This document shows, piece after piece, positions 18,854 through 26,508 of a DNA stretch of 33,865 bases. This DNA is from Candidatus Contendobacter odensis Run_B_J11 (GTDB lineage Bacteria > Pseudomonadota > Gammaproteobacteria > Competibacterales > Competibacteraceae), in assembly GCF_000531125.1 (NCBI RefSeq), contig NZ_CBTK010000046.1:1-33865 (forward strand), in the 5' to 3' direction. Within the stretch, counting starts at the first letter, position 1. Every line of letters begins with the position of its first letter. A program made the position numbers and the translations under genes. The notes under the pieces are model-generated. The model saw only the letters and a list, made by a program, of their open reading frames with translations, made no database searches and had not been told where the DNA came from.

Positions 18854-21145
18854 TCAACCCGCAGATGGCCTGACCAAGGGCGCCACTTCCTGCATTTTAC
18901 GCTTGATTTCTTCAGTGACCTGATCGGCTTCTTGGCTATCCCGTACCACTCGTGGCGTGATCAAAACGATCAGTTCGGTGCGATCCACCAATTCTTCAGT
19001 ATTGCCGAATAGAGCACCCAGCACCGGAATTTTGTACAACACCGGAATGCCGCTTTGTCCTTCGGTGCGGTTGTCGCGGATCAAGCCACCCAGCACCAGC
19101 GTCTGTCCGCTTTTGACCACCACCTTGCTGGTGACACTGCGTTGCAGAAACGAACGCTGTGAAGTCGCAGAATCAATCGGCCCAACGTCAATCACCTCTT
19201 GTTTGATCTCCATGTTCACCATGCCGCCGGAGTTGATTCGCGGCAACACATCCAGCAACACCCCCGTATCCTTGTACGTCACTCCACCGGTGGTGGTCAC
19301 ATTATTCACAGTGCTGGTGCCAGATGGAATCGGCTGTTGAGTACCCACGCGAATGACTGCTTGCTGGTTGTCCGCCACCATCACTTGCGGCGAGGACAGC
19401 ACCTTGATTTTGGAATCGCTGGCCAGCGCAGTAAGCAGCGCTTTCACTATGCCGGCACTATCGGTGATGGCGTAGGAGAACTGGCCCGCCGGAATATTCT
19501 TGAGCGCATCCGTCAGCGTGAGGTTGTTGGGGAGACCCAGGGAACCATTACCATCGTAATCCCTACCAACGTTATTGTTAAAAAACCACTGTAGCCCATA
19601 CTTGAGCCGCCCGCTCAGGGTCACCTCGGCGATGGTGGCCTCGATCAGGACCTGCCGGGGCGAAACATCCATTTTTTCCAAGGTGTTAACGATCCGCTCA
19701 TAATTCTGGCTGGTGGCCCAGATCAACAGCGCGTTGTTCTCGGTGTCGGCAACGATGCGCACTTCCTCCATCCCGGCGCTGGGTCCGCCGCCACCGGGAT
19801 TACTGCCGCTACTGGTGCTACCGCTGGTTTTTCCACCCGGTCGGTTGCTTCCGGCGGATGACGTAGCGCCACTGCTTGAAGAGCCGCCTAAGGCCGATGA
19901 ACCGCCACTGCCGCTCGCCAAGCCCGATCCACCGCCCGATAAGCCCGATCCACCGCCCGATAAGCCACTGCTCGATCCTAATCCACCGGACAATTGGGCT
20001 GGCTTCAATCCCGGCGCCACTTCGCCGCCGCGTGTACCGCTGCTACTGCCCAGGTTGAACAGGCCGTTGAGCAGGTCAGCGACGTAATCGGCCCGGCTGT
20101 TCTGCACCGCATAGACGTACAACCGCTCGCCACCAACGCCATCCAGACGCTCGATCCACATCGCCACTTCTTTGAGGTATTCCACCTGCGGCGTGATCAC
20201 CAGCACGGCGTTCAGCTTGCTGAGCGGCACAAACCGGAGCAGTCCGGCAATCGGCGTCCCTGATCCCTCGCCCAGCAATTGATTCAGATTGGTCGCCATG
20301 GCCTGGCTCTCTACGTTGCGCAGCCGGAACATACCTATCGACATTCCCTTGAGCCAGTTCACATCAAAGGTATCAATGGTGCTTTGAACATTGGCGAGTT
20401 CCTGCGGAGTGCCGGCCAGAATCAGCAAATTGCGGAGAACATCTGCCCGCACCACGCCACCTTCGGGCAGGAACGGCGCGACAATCGTCTGCATCTCGGT
20501 GGCGCTGATGTAACGCAATGGCACGATCCGCACCCCATATCCCACACCACTACCACCGAGTCGCGGAGTTAACCCCCCCTGCTTCACCGCGCCGGCCATC
20601 GGCAGAATTTTGTTAATCCCTGCCTCGCGCACCAGCACCGCGTTATTCATCCGCAGCAACGTCTCCAGCGTCGGCAGCACTTGATCCCGTGACAATGGAC
20701 GAAGGGTCTGAACGGTCACCTCGCCCTGTACCTGCGGGTCGACCGTGTAATTTTCCTTGAGGGTGTCGAAAATCACCTTGATGACATCACGAATATCGGC
20801 TCCCTCGAAATTGAGTGTGACCTCGCCGGGTGCAGCCTGGGTCACCGGCACCGGCTTAACAACCATTTTTTTGTCAATGAAATTACCGGTGCCGGGCAGG
20901 ATGATTCCGGTTCTGGGAGCCAGGGCAGCGGTACCCCGGTCGGTTGCAGTCGTCGCGGGAGCCGGCAACGGCGTCGCGGTCAACCGCACTGATGAATTGC
21001 CCGCCGATGAATCGTCGGGCACCGCCGTCTCCAGGGCGCTCTGATCGGACGGCGGTGTCGCACATGCGCTCAACAGCAACGCCAGAAATACGCCGGATGC
21101 CAGCGGGAACAGCAGGTTTCTCATAAAAATGTTCGCCTTTTCCAT
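18854..21145 (-). CDS. gspD: Type II secretion outer-membrane secretin GspD
   Basis: The 763-residue secretin forms the outer-membrane channel of the type II system. A lipoprotein signal ends in LLLSAC with the lipobox Cys at 28. N0 spans about 107-185 (VTLNFEGADIRDVIKVIF), N1 and N2 about 200-335, N3 about 340-495 and the secretin domain about 495-755 (VLIEATIAEVTL, VPVL-type gate region, VLGGLIRDN). N3 is split by a roughly 95-residue Gly/Ser-rich insertion (about 366-460) with GLSGGGS repeats. The ATG at 21145 overlaps the gspN stop as ATGA and is preferred; an in-frame ATG seven codons later (21124) would also give a lipoprotein signal. The open frame further upstream lies inside gspN and has no family features. 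The lipobox suggests self-piloting or Lol-dependent targeting. Confidence 0.95.
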   Translation of the reverse strand: MEKANIFMRNLLFPLASGVFLALLLSACATPPSDQSALETAVPDDSSAGNSSVRLTATPLPAPATTATDRGTAALAPRTGIILPGTGNFIDKKMVVKPVPVTQAAPGEVTLNFEGADIRDVIKVIFDTLKENYTVDPQVQGEVTVQTLRPLSRDQVLPTLETLLRMNNAVLVREAGINKILPMAGAVKQGGLTPRLGGSGVGYGVRIVPLRYISATEMQTIVAPFLPEGGVVRADVLRNLLILAGTPQELANVQSTIDTFDVNWLKGMSIGMFRLRNVESQAMATNLNQLLGEGSGTPIAGLLRFVPLSKLNAVLVITPQVEYLKEVAMWIERLDGVGGERLYVYAVQNSRADYVADLLNGLFNLGSSSGTRGGEVAPGLKPAQLSGGLGSSSGLSGGGSGLSGGGSGLASGSGGSSALGGSSSSGATSSAGSNRPGGKTSGSTSSGSNPGGGGPSAGMEEVRIVADTENNALLIWATSQNYERIVNTLEKMDVSPRQVLIEATIAEVTLSGRLKYGLQWFFNNNVGRDYDGNGSLGLPNNLTLTDALKNIPAGQFSYAITDSAGIVKALLTALASDSKIKVLSSPQVMVADNQQAVIRVGTQQPIPSGTSTVNNVTTTGGVTYKDTGVLLDVLPRINSGGMVNMEIKQEVIDVGPIDSATSQRSFLQRSVTSKVVVKSGQTLVLGGLIRDNRTEGQSGIPVLYKIPVLGALFGNTEELVDRTELIVLITPRVVRDSQEADQVTEEIKRKMQEVAPLVRPSAG
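19921..19962. repeat. Two exact 21-bp tandem repeats in the gspD Gly/Ser loop
   Basis: Two identical 21-base units (AGCCCGATCCACCGCC then CGATA) lie back to back and encode GLSGGGS twice on the minus strand, within the low-complexity insertion of the N3 domain. Identity at DNA level, not only protein level, indicates recent duplication. Unit length keeps the frame. Confidence 0.9.
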
Positions 21146-21768
21146 CAGGGTTGCGGCGGCGGAGGGACCACTGACGCCGGCACTGGGTTGGTTTGCGGTA
21201 CCCCCCCGGTCCCACTGGCGGATGAAGTTGGCGCCGGTCTCGCGCCGGTTCGGCGCGGTCCGGTTGGCTTTTTCGGTCGTGCTAAAACCAATTCCTGAGT
21301 TATCGCGCCCTTGCGCAGCACCACCTGATTGGGAGAAACCATTTCCAAACGCCATTCTCCTACCGTCTCGCCCGGCTTGAGCCGCACTATCTTGGCGTTT
21401 GGTTCTTCGGGCCGCAACAGGGCAATTGTCATCTGGGGGGTAATCATCACGCCGAGCAGCAAGAATTTTTGTTCCGGGCCGGTCAACAGCGGCTCCGGCG
21501 GGGGGACTTCATCGGCGGGAGGGGGCGGTTCAGGCCGACGGGTTGCGATAAAGAGCGGGCGGGCGACCGTCTCTGCATATTGATCCGGGGGTGGCAATTG
21601 AAACGGCTCCAGCGGCGTCACCACTGGCAGTTCCGGCACCCGCACCGCCGCCCCTGCATTGGCCACGGTTGGCGGGCGTGGCGGATGGCGCTGTTGCCAG
21701 AATAGGGCTGCCGCCGCCAATCCGCCGACCACCAGCCACAACAACAGTCCCACTGCTCTGGCTGACAT
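21145..21768 (-). CDS. gspN: Type II secretion inner-membrane protein GspN/GspC-like (XpsN type)
   Basis: The 207-residue protein has one N-terminal membrane anchor (about residues 5-25), a proline-rich periplasmic linker, a YAETVARPLFIATRRP stretch and a compact homology-region domain (about 95-165, KFLLLGVMITPQMTIALL to GAITQELVLARP), ending in a Pro/Thr/Ser-rich tail. In xps-type systems this product replaces GspC, binding the N0 domain of the secretin and joining it to the inner-membrane platform. Its position between gspM and gspD, with the gspD start overlapping its stop, matches the Xanthomonas order. No separate gspC is present in the window. It starts directly after the gspM stop with no gap. 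Confidence 0.82.
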   Translation of the reverse strand: MSARAVGLLLWLVVGGLAAAALFWQQRHPPRPPTVANAGAAVRVPELPVVTPLEPFQLPPPDQYAETVARPLFIATRRPEPPPPADEVPPPEPLLTGPEQKFLLLGVMITPQMTIALLRPEEPNAKIVRLKPGETVGEWRLEMVSPNQVVLRKGAITQELVLARPKKPTGPRRTGARPAPTSSASGTGGVPQTNPVPASVVPPPPQP

Positions 21769-22371
21769 CTAACCGCCCTCCTTGCGCAGATAGCCTGAGA
21801 CTTCAAACTGAGTGCTCAACTGCACTCGGGTATAGTTCGCAAACCGGCCACTGGGCAATCGTGGCCGATTTTCGCGTGCGGATACTTGTAAGTTATCTAC
21901 GAACAATAATGGGGTCTGTGCTTCAAGATCGTATAACACCTTGCGCAGGCTATCGATATCGCCATTTATAGCCGCGCTAACAATCACTTTCACCGCATTC
22001 CCTTCTTCGGTCGGCGGCAGCACTTGGGTACTCTGCAAAGTCCCGCCCGCTGCTTCAACGACCATCTTGACCCGTTGTTGCAAGTCGGCAGCCGCCAACG
22101 CTGGCGCGGAGTGTGGCAGGTACTGCGTGGTTAGCGTGCGATCTTGCTGAATGCTCGTGATCAACTGCTGGATTGGTTCGCGGATCGCGGCCATTCGCTC
22201 CAACTGTTCCAAACGTCCCTGCTGCTGTTCCAGAGCATCATGGTAGTAGTGATAGCGGGCGATCAATATCCGATCCACCAGCAAATAGAGTGCGCTTCCC
22301 ACCAGCAGTAACAGCAGCAATAAAGCCGCCACCCGATGTCCCCAACCCAACCCGGTCGCAGCGGTCATCAA
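21769..22371 (-). CDS. gspM: Type II secretion platform protein GspM
   Basis: The 200-residue protein has a short cytoplasmic start, one membrane segment (about residues 11-32, rich in Leu), a periplasmic coiled coil (about 40-75, HDALEQQQGRLEQLERM) and a ferredoxin-like domain (about 95-190) resembling PilO/GspM type II. GspM pairs with GspL in the inner-membrane assembly platform. The ATG overlaps the gspL stop by four bases (22368-22371), so both are coupled. The position and size fit; sequence conservation in this family is low, so the call leans on context. Confidence 0.88.
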   Translation of the reverse strand: MMTAATGLGWGHRVAALLLLLLLVGSALYLLVDRILIARYHYYHDALEQQQGRLEQLERMAAIREPIQQLITSIQQDRTLTTQYLPHSAPALAAADLQQRVKMVVEAAGGTLQSTQVLPPTEEGNAVKVIVSAAINGDIDSLRKVLYDLEAQTPLLFVDNLQVSARENRPRLPSGRFANYTRVQLSTQFEVSGYLRKEGG

Positions 22372-23462
22372 GGTTCCCGACCGATCCGGGCACCGAGTAC
22401 GAATCGCTCTTTGCCGGTCCGGGGATCGGTATTCACCGGTGACAAAAATCCAGCGCTATTGAATAGCCTGGACGATTCGACGATGCCAACGAGCGCCGAT
22501 GCCTTGGCGGACTGGCCGATGATCTGTAGGGTATCCCCATTGATCTGCAAACGTTCGACCCAGGTATCGTCCGGTAGAATCGTGGTGAGCTCCCGCAATA
22601 AATCCACCCGAGGGGGAACGGTTTGTTTCTTCTGCGCCAGCACCCGCGATGTTGCCAGAACCTGGTCCAGTTGGTCGCGCAGGGTCAGAGTTTGACTGGC
22701 GGATTTCTGGATCTGCGCAACTTTGTCCATTGTCCCGATCACCAGCAGGCGCTGTTGCCAAATCGGCAACACTGCGGCTGCCGCAATGAGCAGCAGGCTG
22801 ATCATCATCACGCCGGTGCGCAACCGCCAACCCCAGCGATCACGACGCGGGCGTTGATCCGGTGGAAGCAGATTAAGGCCGGGACGACCACCCGTTATAT
22901 CCAGCGTGTCCGGTGGTAACCCCCGCTGCCGTAACTGGGTCAGCACCGGGTCCACCGCGACACGCGGCAGGGTGGTCAACTCGACCCGCAGCCGGCGCTG
23001 GGCAGGCTGGCGCTCCAGCACCGTTACATCGTAATAAACCTGAGCGGCGGTAAACGGGGTTAACCGGTCCATCTCGAATCCCGCCACCTGGCGCAGGTTT
23101 TTTTCAGCGGCCAGCGGCAAGCTGAGGACCCGAGTCAGCGCCTGAGCGGCGGGAAAACGCAGCACCAGATGCCGGGATTTTTCGGTTCTGAACCAAGCCA
23201 CCACTCTGCTCCAGTCGAGTGAGGCGCGATCCAGCCGTTCCACTCGTTGCATCTGTCCGGCTTCTTCACATGCCAGCACATAGTCCGGGTCGTCCACCGT
23301 AATCACCAGCCGTTGCGCCGAACCGACCAGCCAGCGACGCACACCCAACGGCAACCACCCGAGTAAACCGTCCCGCCACCAGCGCAGTGCGGCATTTCCG
23401 TTCCAGCGGGGATTGATTTTCAAGATTTGCAACGGTAATGACACCAGCGGCCATAACTCCAT
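22368..23462 (-). CDS. gspL: Type II secretion platform protein GspL
   Basis: The 364-residue protein has an N-terminal cytoplasmic actin-like part (about residues 45-205, including LPLAAEKNLRQVAGFEMDRLTPF, typical of PilM/GspL), one membrane segment at about 216-235 and a periplasmic part with a coiled coil and a small PilN-like domain (about 280-364). GspL recruits the GspE ATPase to the membrane and pairs with GspM. The cytoplasmic part is shorter than in classical GspL, as in xps-type proteins. A 62-base gap separates it from gspK, the largest in the H-to-D part of the operon. Confidence 0.9.
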   Translation of the reverse strand: MELWPLVSLPLQILKINPRWNGNAALRWWRDGLLGWLPLGVRRWLVGSAQRLVITVDDPDYVLACEEAGQMQRVERLDRASLDWSRVVAWFRTEKSRHLVLRFPAAQALTRVLSLPLAAEKNLRQVAGFEMDRLTPFTAAQVYYDVTVLERQPAQRRLRVELTTLPRVAVDPVLTQLRQRGLPPDTLDITGGRPGLNLLPPDQRPRRDRWGWRLRTGVMMISLLLIAAAAVLPIWQQRLLVIGTMDKVAQIQKSASQTLTLRDQLDQVLATSRVLAQKKQTVPPRVDLLRELTTILPDDTWVERLQINGDTLQIIGQSAKASALVGIVESSRLFNSAGFLSPVNTDPRTGKERFVLGARIGREP

Positions 23463-23524
23463 GAAGATTATTAAAGATTAAAGATTGCCGATTGAATTTT
23501 GCCCAAACGGGGCGTGCGCTTTAT

Positions 23525-24418
23525 CTACCACCCCTCACGCCACGATAGCAACCGCAAGCCTCGACCGCTGGTCCCGCTCTGGGTGTCGAAAACCGCTTTC
23601 ACGGTCACAGCGGTTCCCGGTCCTGTTTCTGCGGCAACGGCGATATGATAAACGGTCGAACGGCTTTGGGAGAAAAAGGATGGATTGTTACCTTGGGGTA
23701 ATGATGGCGGCGGGGACGATCCATCGGCAGCGGCACGGGCGCGAGCCTGCACATAATCGGCGATAGTGCGTTCATCCAGACCCAAGGCCGGCAACACCTG
23801 GATGGGCGCTAGTTCTGGATTCACCCCGTAATGAAATGAATAGACGGTTGCCATGTGGGCAAGCCGCTCGTGGAGTTCTCTGGTGATTCCCAAAATCTGT
23901 CCCAATTCATCGAGGCTCTCGAACGGTGCGATCTTCGGCCCTGCAGTGGTGGTGCTGCCGACCCCAAGCATCTGTTGATCACCCGGATTTCTGCGCCAGT
24001 CCAGAATGGCTTCCACCATGCGATCCTGATCTCCCGTAGCTACCCCCGCTGTCTTCAGCAACGCCTTGAGCAGTTCGGCATCGGCGGTGTTCAGGTTCAC
24101 CAGACCGCCGGCATTGGTCACCTCAATCCGCAGTCGCCCGTTACCAAACATCCACTCGTGCGGATCGCCGTTCGGCGGCCACTGCTTTTGAACTTCCGGA
24201 TCCAGTTGCCAGGTCAGGGCATACGCCACACCCGCCTCGGCCAGGGCGCGGGCCTGCGCCCGTTCGACCGCACTGGTCGCCAAGCGGGTTTCGACGCGCA
24301 TGGAATAGGCGAAGCCGCCGGCCATCACCGCCAGTAGGGTGACGATCCACAACACAATGACCAGCACCATGCCGCGTTGGCCGGTCGAGCATCGCGAATA
24401 TTGATCCATAGCGCTCAT
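23525..24418 (-). CDS. gspK: Type II secretion minor pseudopilin GspK
   Basis: The 297-residue protein starts with a prepilin-type leader ending in QRG before MVLVIVLWIVTLLAVMAGGF. As expected for GspK, mature position 5 is not the usual glutamate; the lack of that residue marks the tip-most subunit. The large C-terminal alpha domain contains GGLVNLNTADAELLKALL and TVYSFHYGVNPELAPIQVL, typical of GspK. It caps the pseudopilus with GspI and GspJ. The ATG at 24418 overlaps the gspJ stop as ATGA; an in-frame ATG three codons later is the alternative. The open frame upstream lies in gspJ. Confidence 0.93.
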   Translation of the reverse strand: MSAMDQYSRCSTGQRGMVLVIVLWIVTLLAVMAGGFAYSMRVETRLATSAVERAQARALAEAGVAYALTWQLDPEVQKQWPPNGDPHEWMFGNGRLRIEVTNAGGLVNLNTADAELLKALLKTAGVATGDQDRMVEAILDWRRNPGDQQMLGVGSTTTAGPKIAPFESLDELGQILGITRELHERLAHMATVYSFHYGVNPELAPIQVLPALGLDERTIADYVQARARAAADGSSPPPSLPQGNNPSFFSQSRSTVYHIAVAAETGPGTAVTVKAVFDTQSGTSGRGLRLLSWREGW

Positions 24419-25086
24419 CGCCGTGGCCCTTCGGCCAGGGCGACCACCAGATCGGGCCAAGGCTCACCCCGCAGGGTCAGATTCAAGCGCACCAGCAATG
24501 GCCGCCGCTCGGAACTAACCCAGTCAGAGCGCCAACGCGGCGGCTCGGCGTCGTCGTCCCGCTCCGGGCCAAAATAGGCCCATTCCAGTGCGGAAACTCC
24601 TTCCAGCAGTACCGATTCCTGTTCTTCGCCGGCGTTCGGATTGTTGTACCGGTACGGGCGAAAGTGGACCTGCAGCCGGCTATTGGCACCATCGATCCGT
24701 ACCCGGTAGAGTCCGCCTGGTCCCAACTGGGCCAGCATTGGCGCTACAAATTCGATGCTGTTCGACTGGCCGGTAAACACCACCGCCTTCTCCTGTCCGT
24801 CGTTGGTTCGGTAAACGGTGATGGATTGCGCCAACTGGCGACGCAAAAATTCTTCCACCAGCCGCTGCCGGTTGGTCGCTTCGGCGCGCTGCTCGCCGCC
24901 TTCCCAACTGTTCAACCCCAGCCGCAATCCGCTGTACAACACCACCAGCACCAGCCCCATCAAGGTAATGGCGACTATCAACTCCAGCAGAGTGAAACCC
25001 GTTTGCCGCCAAAATTCTCCCGGCTTGGCTATCCCCCCTTGCCAAAGGGAGGTAGTCGGGGGGATTTGTGGTTTTGCCACAGTCAT
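24415..25086 (-). CDS. gspJ: Type II secretion minor pseudopilin GspJ with repeat-derived leader
   Basis: The 223-residue protein is the minor pseudopilin that packs with GspI and GspK at the pilus tip. The mature N-terminus is FTLLELIVAITLMGLVLVVL with glutamate at position 5, after RQTG. The ATG at 25086 overlaps the gspI stop as ATGA and no other ATG lies before the mature start. That makes a 30-residue leader, far longer than the 9-12 residues of GspG, GspH and GspI here. The extra part, from about residue 7 to 19, is encoded by an interspersed palindromic repeat (25030-25067). So the repeat inserted in frame, and the leader remains compatible with prepilin peptidase only if it tolerates the extension. 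The C-terminal part is a normal GspJ. Confidence 0.9.
   Translation of the reverse strand: MTVAKPQIPPTTSLWQGGIAKPGEFWRQTGFTLLELIVAITLMGLVLVVLYSGLRLGLNSWEGGEQRAEATNRQRLVEEFLRRQLAQSITVYRTNDGQEKAVVFTGQSNSIEFVAPMLAQLGPGGLYRVRIDGANSRLQVHFRPYRYNNPNAGEEQESVLLEGVSALEWAYFGPERDDDAEPPRWRSDWVSSERRPLLVRLNLTLRGEPWPDLVVALAEGPRR
25030..25067. repeat. Interspersed palindromic repeat, copy A, inside gspJ leader
   Basis: Read on the minus strand it runs AAATCCCCCC, a short spacer, CCTCCCTTTGGCAAGGGGGG. It shares the outer AAATCCCCCC arm and the inner CCTCCCTTTG/CAA(A)GGGGGG hairpin with copy B at 26437-26497, in the same orientation. C-rich palindromes of this type are widespread non-coding repeats in many bacteria. 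Copy A is shortened on its distal side and contains no stop in the gspJ frame. Confidence 0.85.
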
Positions 25087-25496
25087 CAGCGCCGCTCCGG
25101 CACTTCCAGCGGCACCAGCCGCAGGGTTTCCAGCATGACCGAGCGGGTTTGCACCAGACCGCGCCAAAAAACTTCGACACTGATCCGATAAGCCTTAACT
25201 CGGGTTTTGTCGGAATCCGGCATCCCTTCGATATGGGCACTGACTGTACCGCGCCAGGAAAATCGGTCGTTGATCGCGCCTTCGCGGATCCCTTCGCCCA
25301 GCGGAGCCTCACGGCCGTAGGCGGTCAGGATCGATTCGGCGTACAGCGTCGCTTGGGTGTAGTCGTCGGCCATACCGGCATTGCGCAAGCCGGTGGCGAA
25401 CACTTGCAGCAACACGCCCAGTGAAACGCTGAGAATGGCGAAGGCAACCAGCACTTCCAGCAGGGAAAAGCCGCGTTGACGGCAGCGGCAAATCAC
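25086..25496 (-). CDS. gspI: Type II secretion minor pseudopilin GspI
   Basis: The 136-residue minor pseudopilin has the short leader MICRCRQRG before the mature FSLLEVLVAFAILSVSLGVL, with glutamate at position 5. The C-terminal globular part has the usual small GspI layout (about residues 45-136). It starts the tip complex with GspJ and GspK. Its ATG overlaps the gspH stop by four bases and its own stop overlaps the gspJ start, so translation is coupled on both sides. Confidence 0.93.
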   Translation of the reverse strand: MICRCRQRGFSLLEVLVAFAILSVSLGVLLQVFATGLRNAGMADDYTQATLYAESILTAYGREAPLGEGIREGAINDRFSWRGTVSAHIEGMPDSDKTRVKAYRISVEVFWRGLVQTRSVMLETLRLVPLEVPERR

Positions 25497-25957
25497 AGCG
25501 TCGCGTCCTGTTCAACAATGGCAACCGCGCCGGTCAGCCAGTCTACGTTCACTCGATAGGCCCGTTTTGGATCGCTGACGGTGATCGCGCCGCCAGTGGA
25601 ACTGCCATCGGGAAAGAAGCGGATGTTGCCAGTAGCGCCGCCGATCAATTCCGACTGGGCGGTGTAGAGTTTGAGCGCTACTCCACCCGGCAATTTGATT
25701 TCACGGGGATCGCCGCTTACACCAAAGCGGTGTTGCGCCAAATCAAGCGTCAGTACCGCCTCACGCTGGCGGGTGATCGCCTCATTGCGGGCGCTGCGCA
25801 GACCGGCAGCCAGTTGGCGGGCCGCGCTCCGCAGTTCAGTAGCGCCGCTCATGCCGGATAGCAATGGCGGCACCAGCGCCACCAGCAACACCCCGATCAC
25901 CAGCGCCACCAGGATTTCCAGCAGAGTGAAGCCTCGTTGCCGCATCCGTCCGATCAT
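25493..25957 (-). CDS. gspH: Type II secretion pseudopilin GspH
   Basis: The 154-residue protein has the leader MIGRMRQRG and the mature start FTLLEILVALVIGVLLVALV with glutamate at position 5. The rest (AARQLAAGLRSARNEAITRQREAVLTLD, then beta strands with FFPDGSSTGGAI) is the GspH/FimT pattern. GspH links the tip complex to the GspG shaft. It starts 21 bases after the gspG stop; an in-frame ATG at codon 5 is a possible alternative start giving a shorter leader. Confidence 0.93.
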   Translation of the reverse strand: MIGRMRQRGFTLLEILVALVIGVLLVALVPPLLSGMSGATELRSAARQLAAGLRSARNEAITRQREAVLTLDLAQHRFGVSGDPREIKLPGGVALKLYTAQSELIGGATGNIRFFPDGSSTGGAITVSDPKRAYRVNVDWLTGAVAIVEQDATL

Positions 25958-25978
25958 TGCCTGATTCGCCCGCGATGC

Positions 25979-26410
25979 TTATTGCCAGCTCACCACATCC
26001 TGATTCTCGCCATCACCGCCTTCGGCGTTGTCCGCACCCAGCGCATACAGATCGAAAGCGCCGTGCTGACCGGGGGCGCGATATTGGTAATCGTGGCCCC
26101 ACGGATCTTTGGGAACGACGTTTTTGCGCAGATAAGGGCCGTTCCAACGGGTTGCGCCTGCCGGTTGCACCACCAGCGCCGCCAAACCCTCGTTAGCCGT
26201 GGGATAACGGCCCATGTCCAGCCGAAAAGCATCCAGCGCAGTGCTGAAGTCCTCGATTTGCAGCTTGGCCGCTTTCGTATTGGCACCGCCTAGATACTTG
26301 ATCACCTGTGGCCCGACTAACCCGGCCAGCAAACCAAGAATGACCAGAACCACCAGCAATTCGATCAAGGTAAAACCGCCCAAGCGGCGGCAACGAGTTT
26401 GAAGGTTCAT
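25979..26410 (-). CDS. gspG: Type II secretion major pseudopilin GspG
   Basis: The 143-residue major pseudopilin has a leader MNLQTRCRRLGG and the mature start FTLIELLVVLVILGLLAGLV with glutamate at position 5. DAFRLDMGRYPTANEGL, GPYLRKNVVPKDPWGHDYQY and the calcium-binding loop DLYALGADNAEGGDGENQDV are all typical. Subunits assemble into the shaft that pushes substrates through the secretin. The ATG at 26410 gives a normal leader; the frame stays open upstream through a palindromic repeat (26437-26497) to an ATG at 26512, which would add 34 residues, so I prefer 26410. Confidence 0.95.
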   Translation of the reverse strand: MNLQTRCRRLGGFTLIELLVVLVILGLLAGLVGPQVIKYLGGANTKAAKLQIEDFSTALDAFRLDMGRYPTANEGLAALVVQPAGATRWNGPYLRKNVVPKDPWGHDYQYRAPGQHGAFDLYALGADNAEGGDGENQDVVSWQ

Positions 26411-26436
26411 CAATGGCCTACCCAAAAGTTGTGTAA

Positions 26437-26497
26437 TCAAAATCCCCCCGCGCTTCGCTTGCCCCCCTTTGACAAAGGGAGGTTGGGGGGATTTGAT
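26437..26497. repeat. Interspersed palindromic repeat, copy B, between gspF and gspG
   Basis: Outer arms AAATCCCCCC (26440-26449) and GGGGGGATTT (26485-26494) enclose an inner hairpin CCCCCCTTTGA/CAAAGGGAGG. The structure fills most of the 98-base gap between gspF and gspG, the largest gap in the operon. It shares arm and hairpin sequences with copy A in gspJ. As RNA it would fold into a stable stem that could protect or separate transcript parts. Confidence 0.88.
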
Positions 26498-26508
26498 AAC
26501 CGGCTTAT

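Noticed and set aside
19713-20087. A proline-rich plus-strand frame
   Set aside because: It is the reverse complement of the Gly/Ser-rich loop of gspD, which explains its composition.
21146-21355. N-terminal extension of gspD
   Set aside because: It lies inside gspN; the ATG at 21145 overlaps the gspN stop and leads into a lipoprotein signal.
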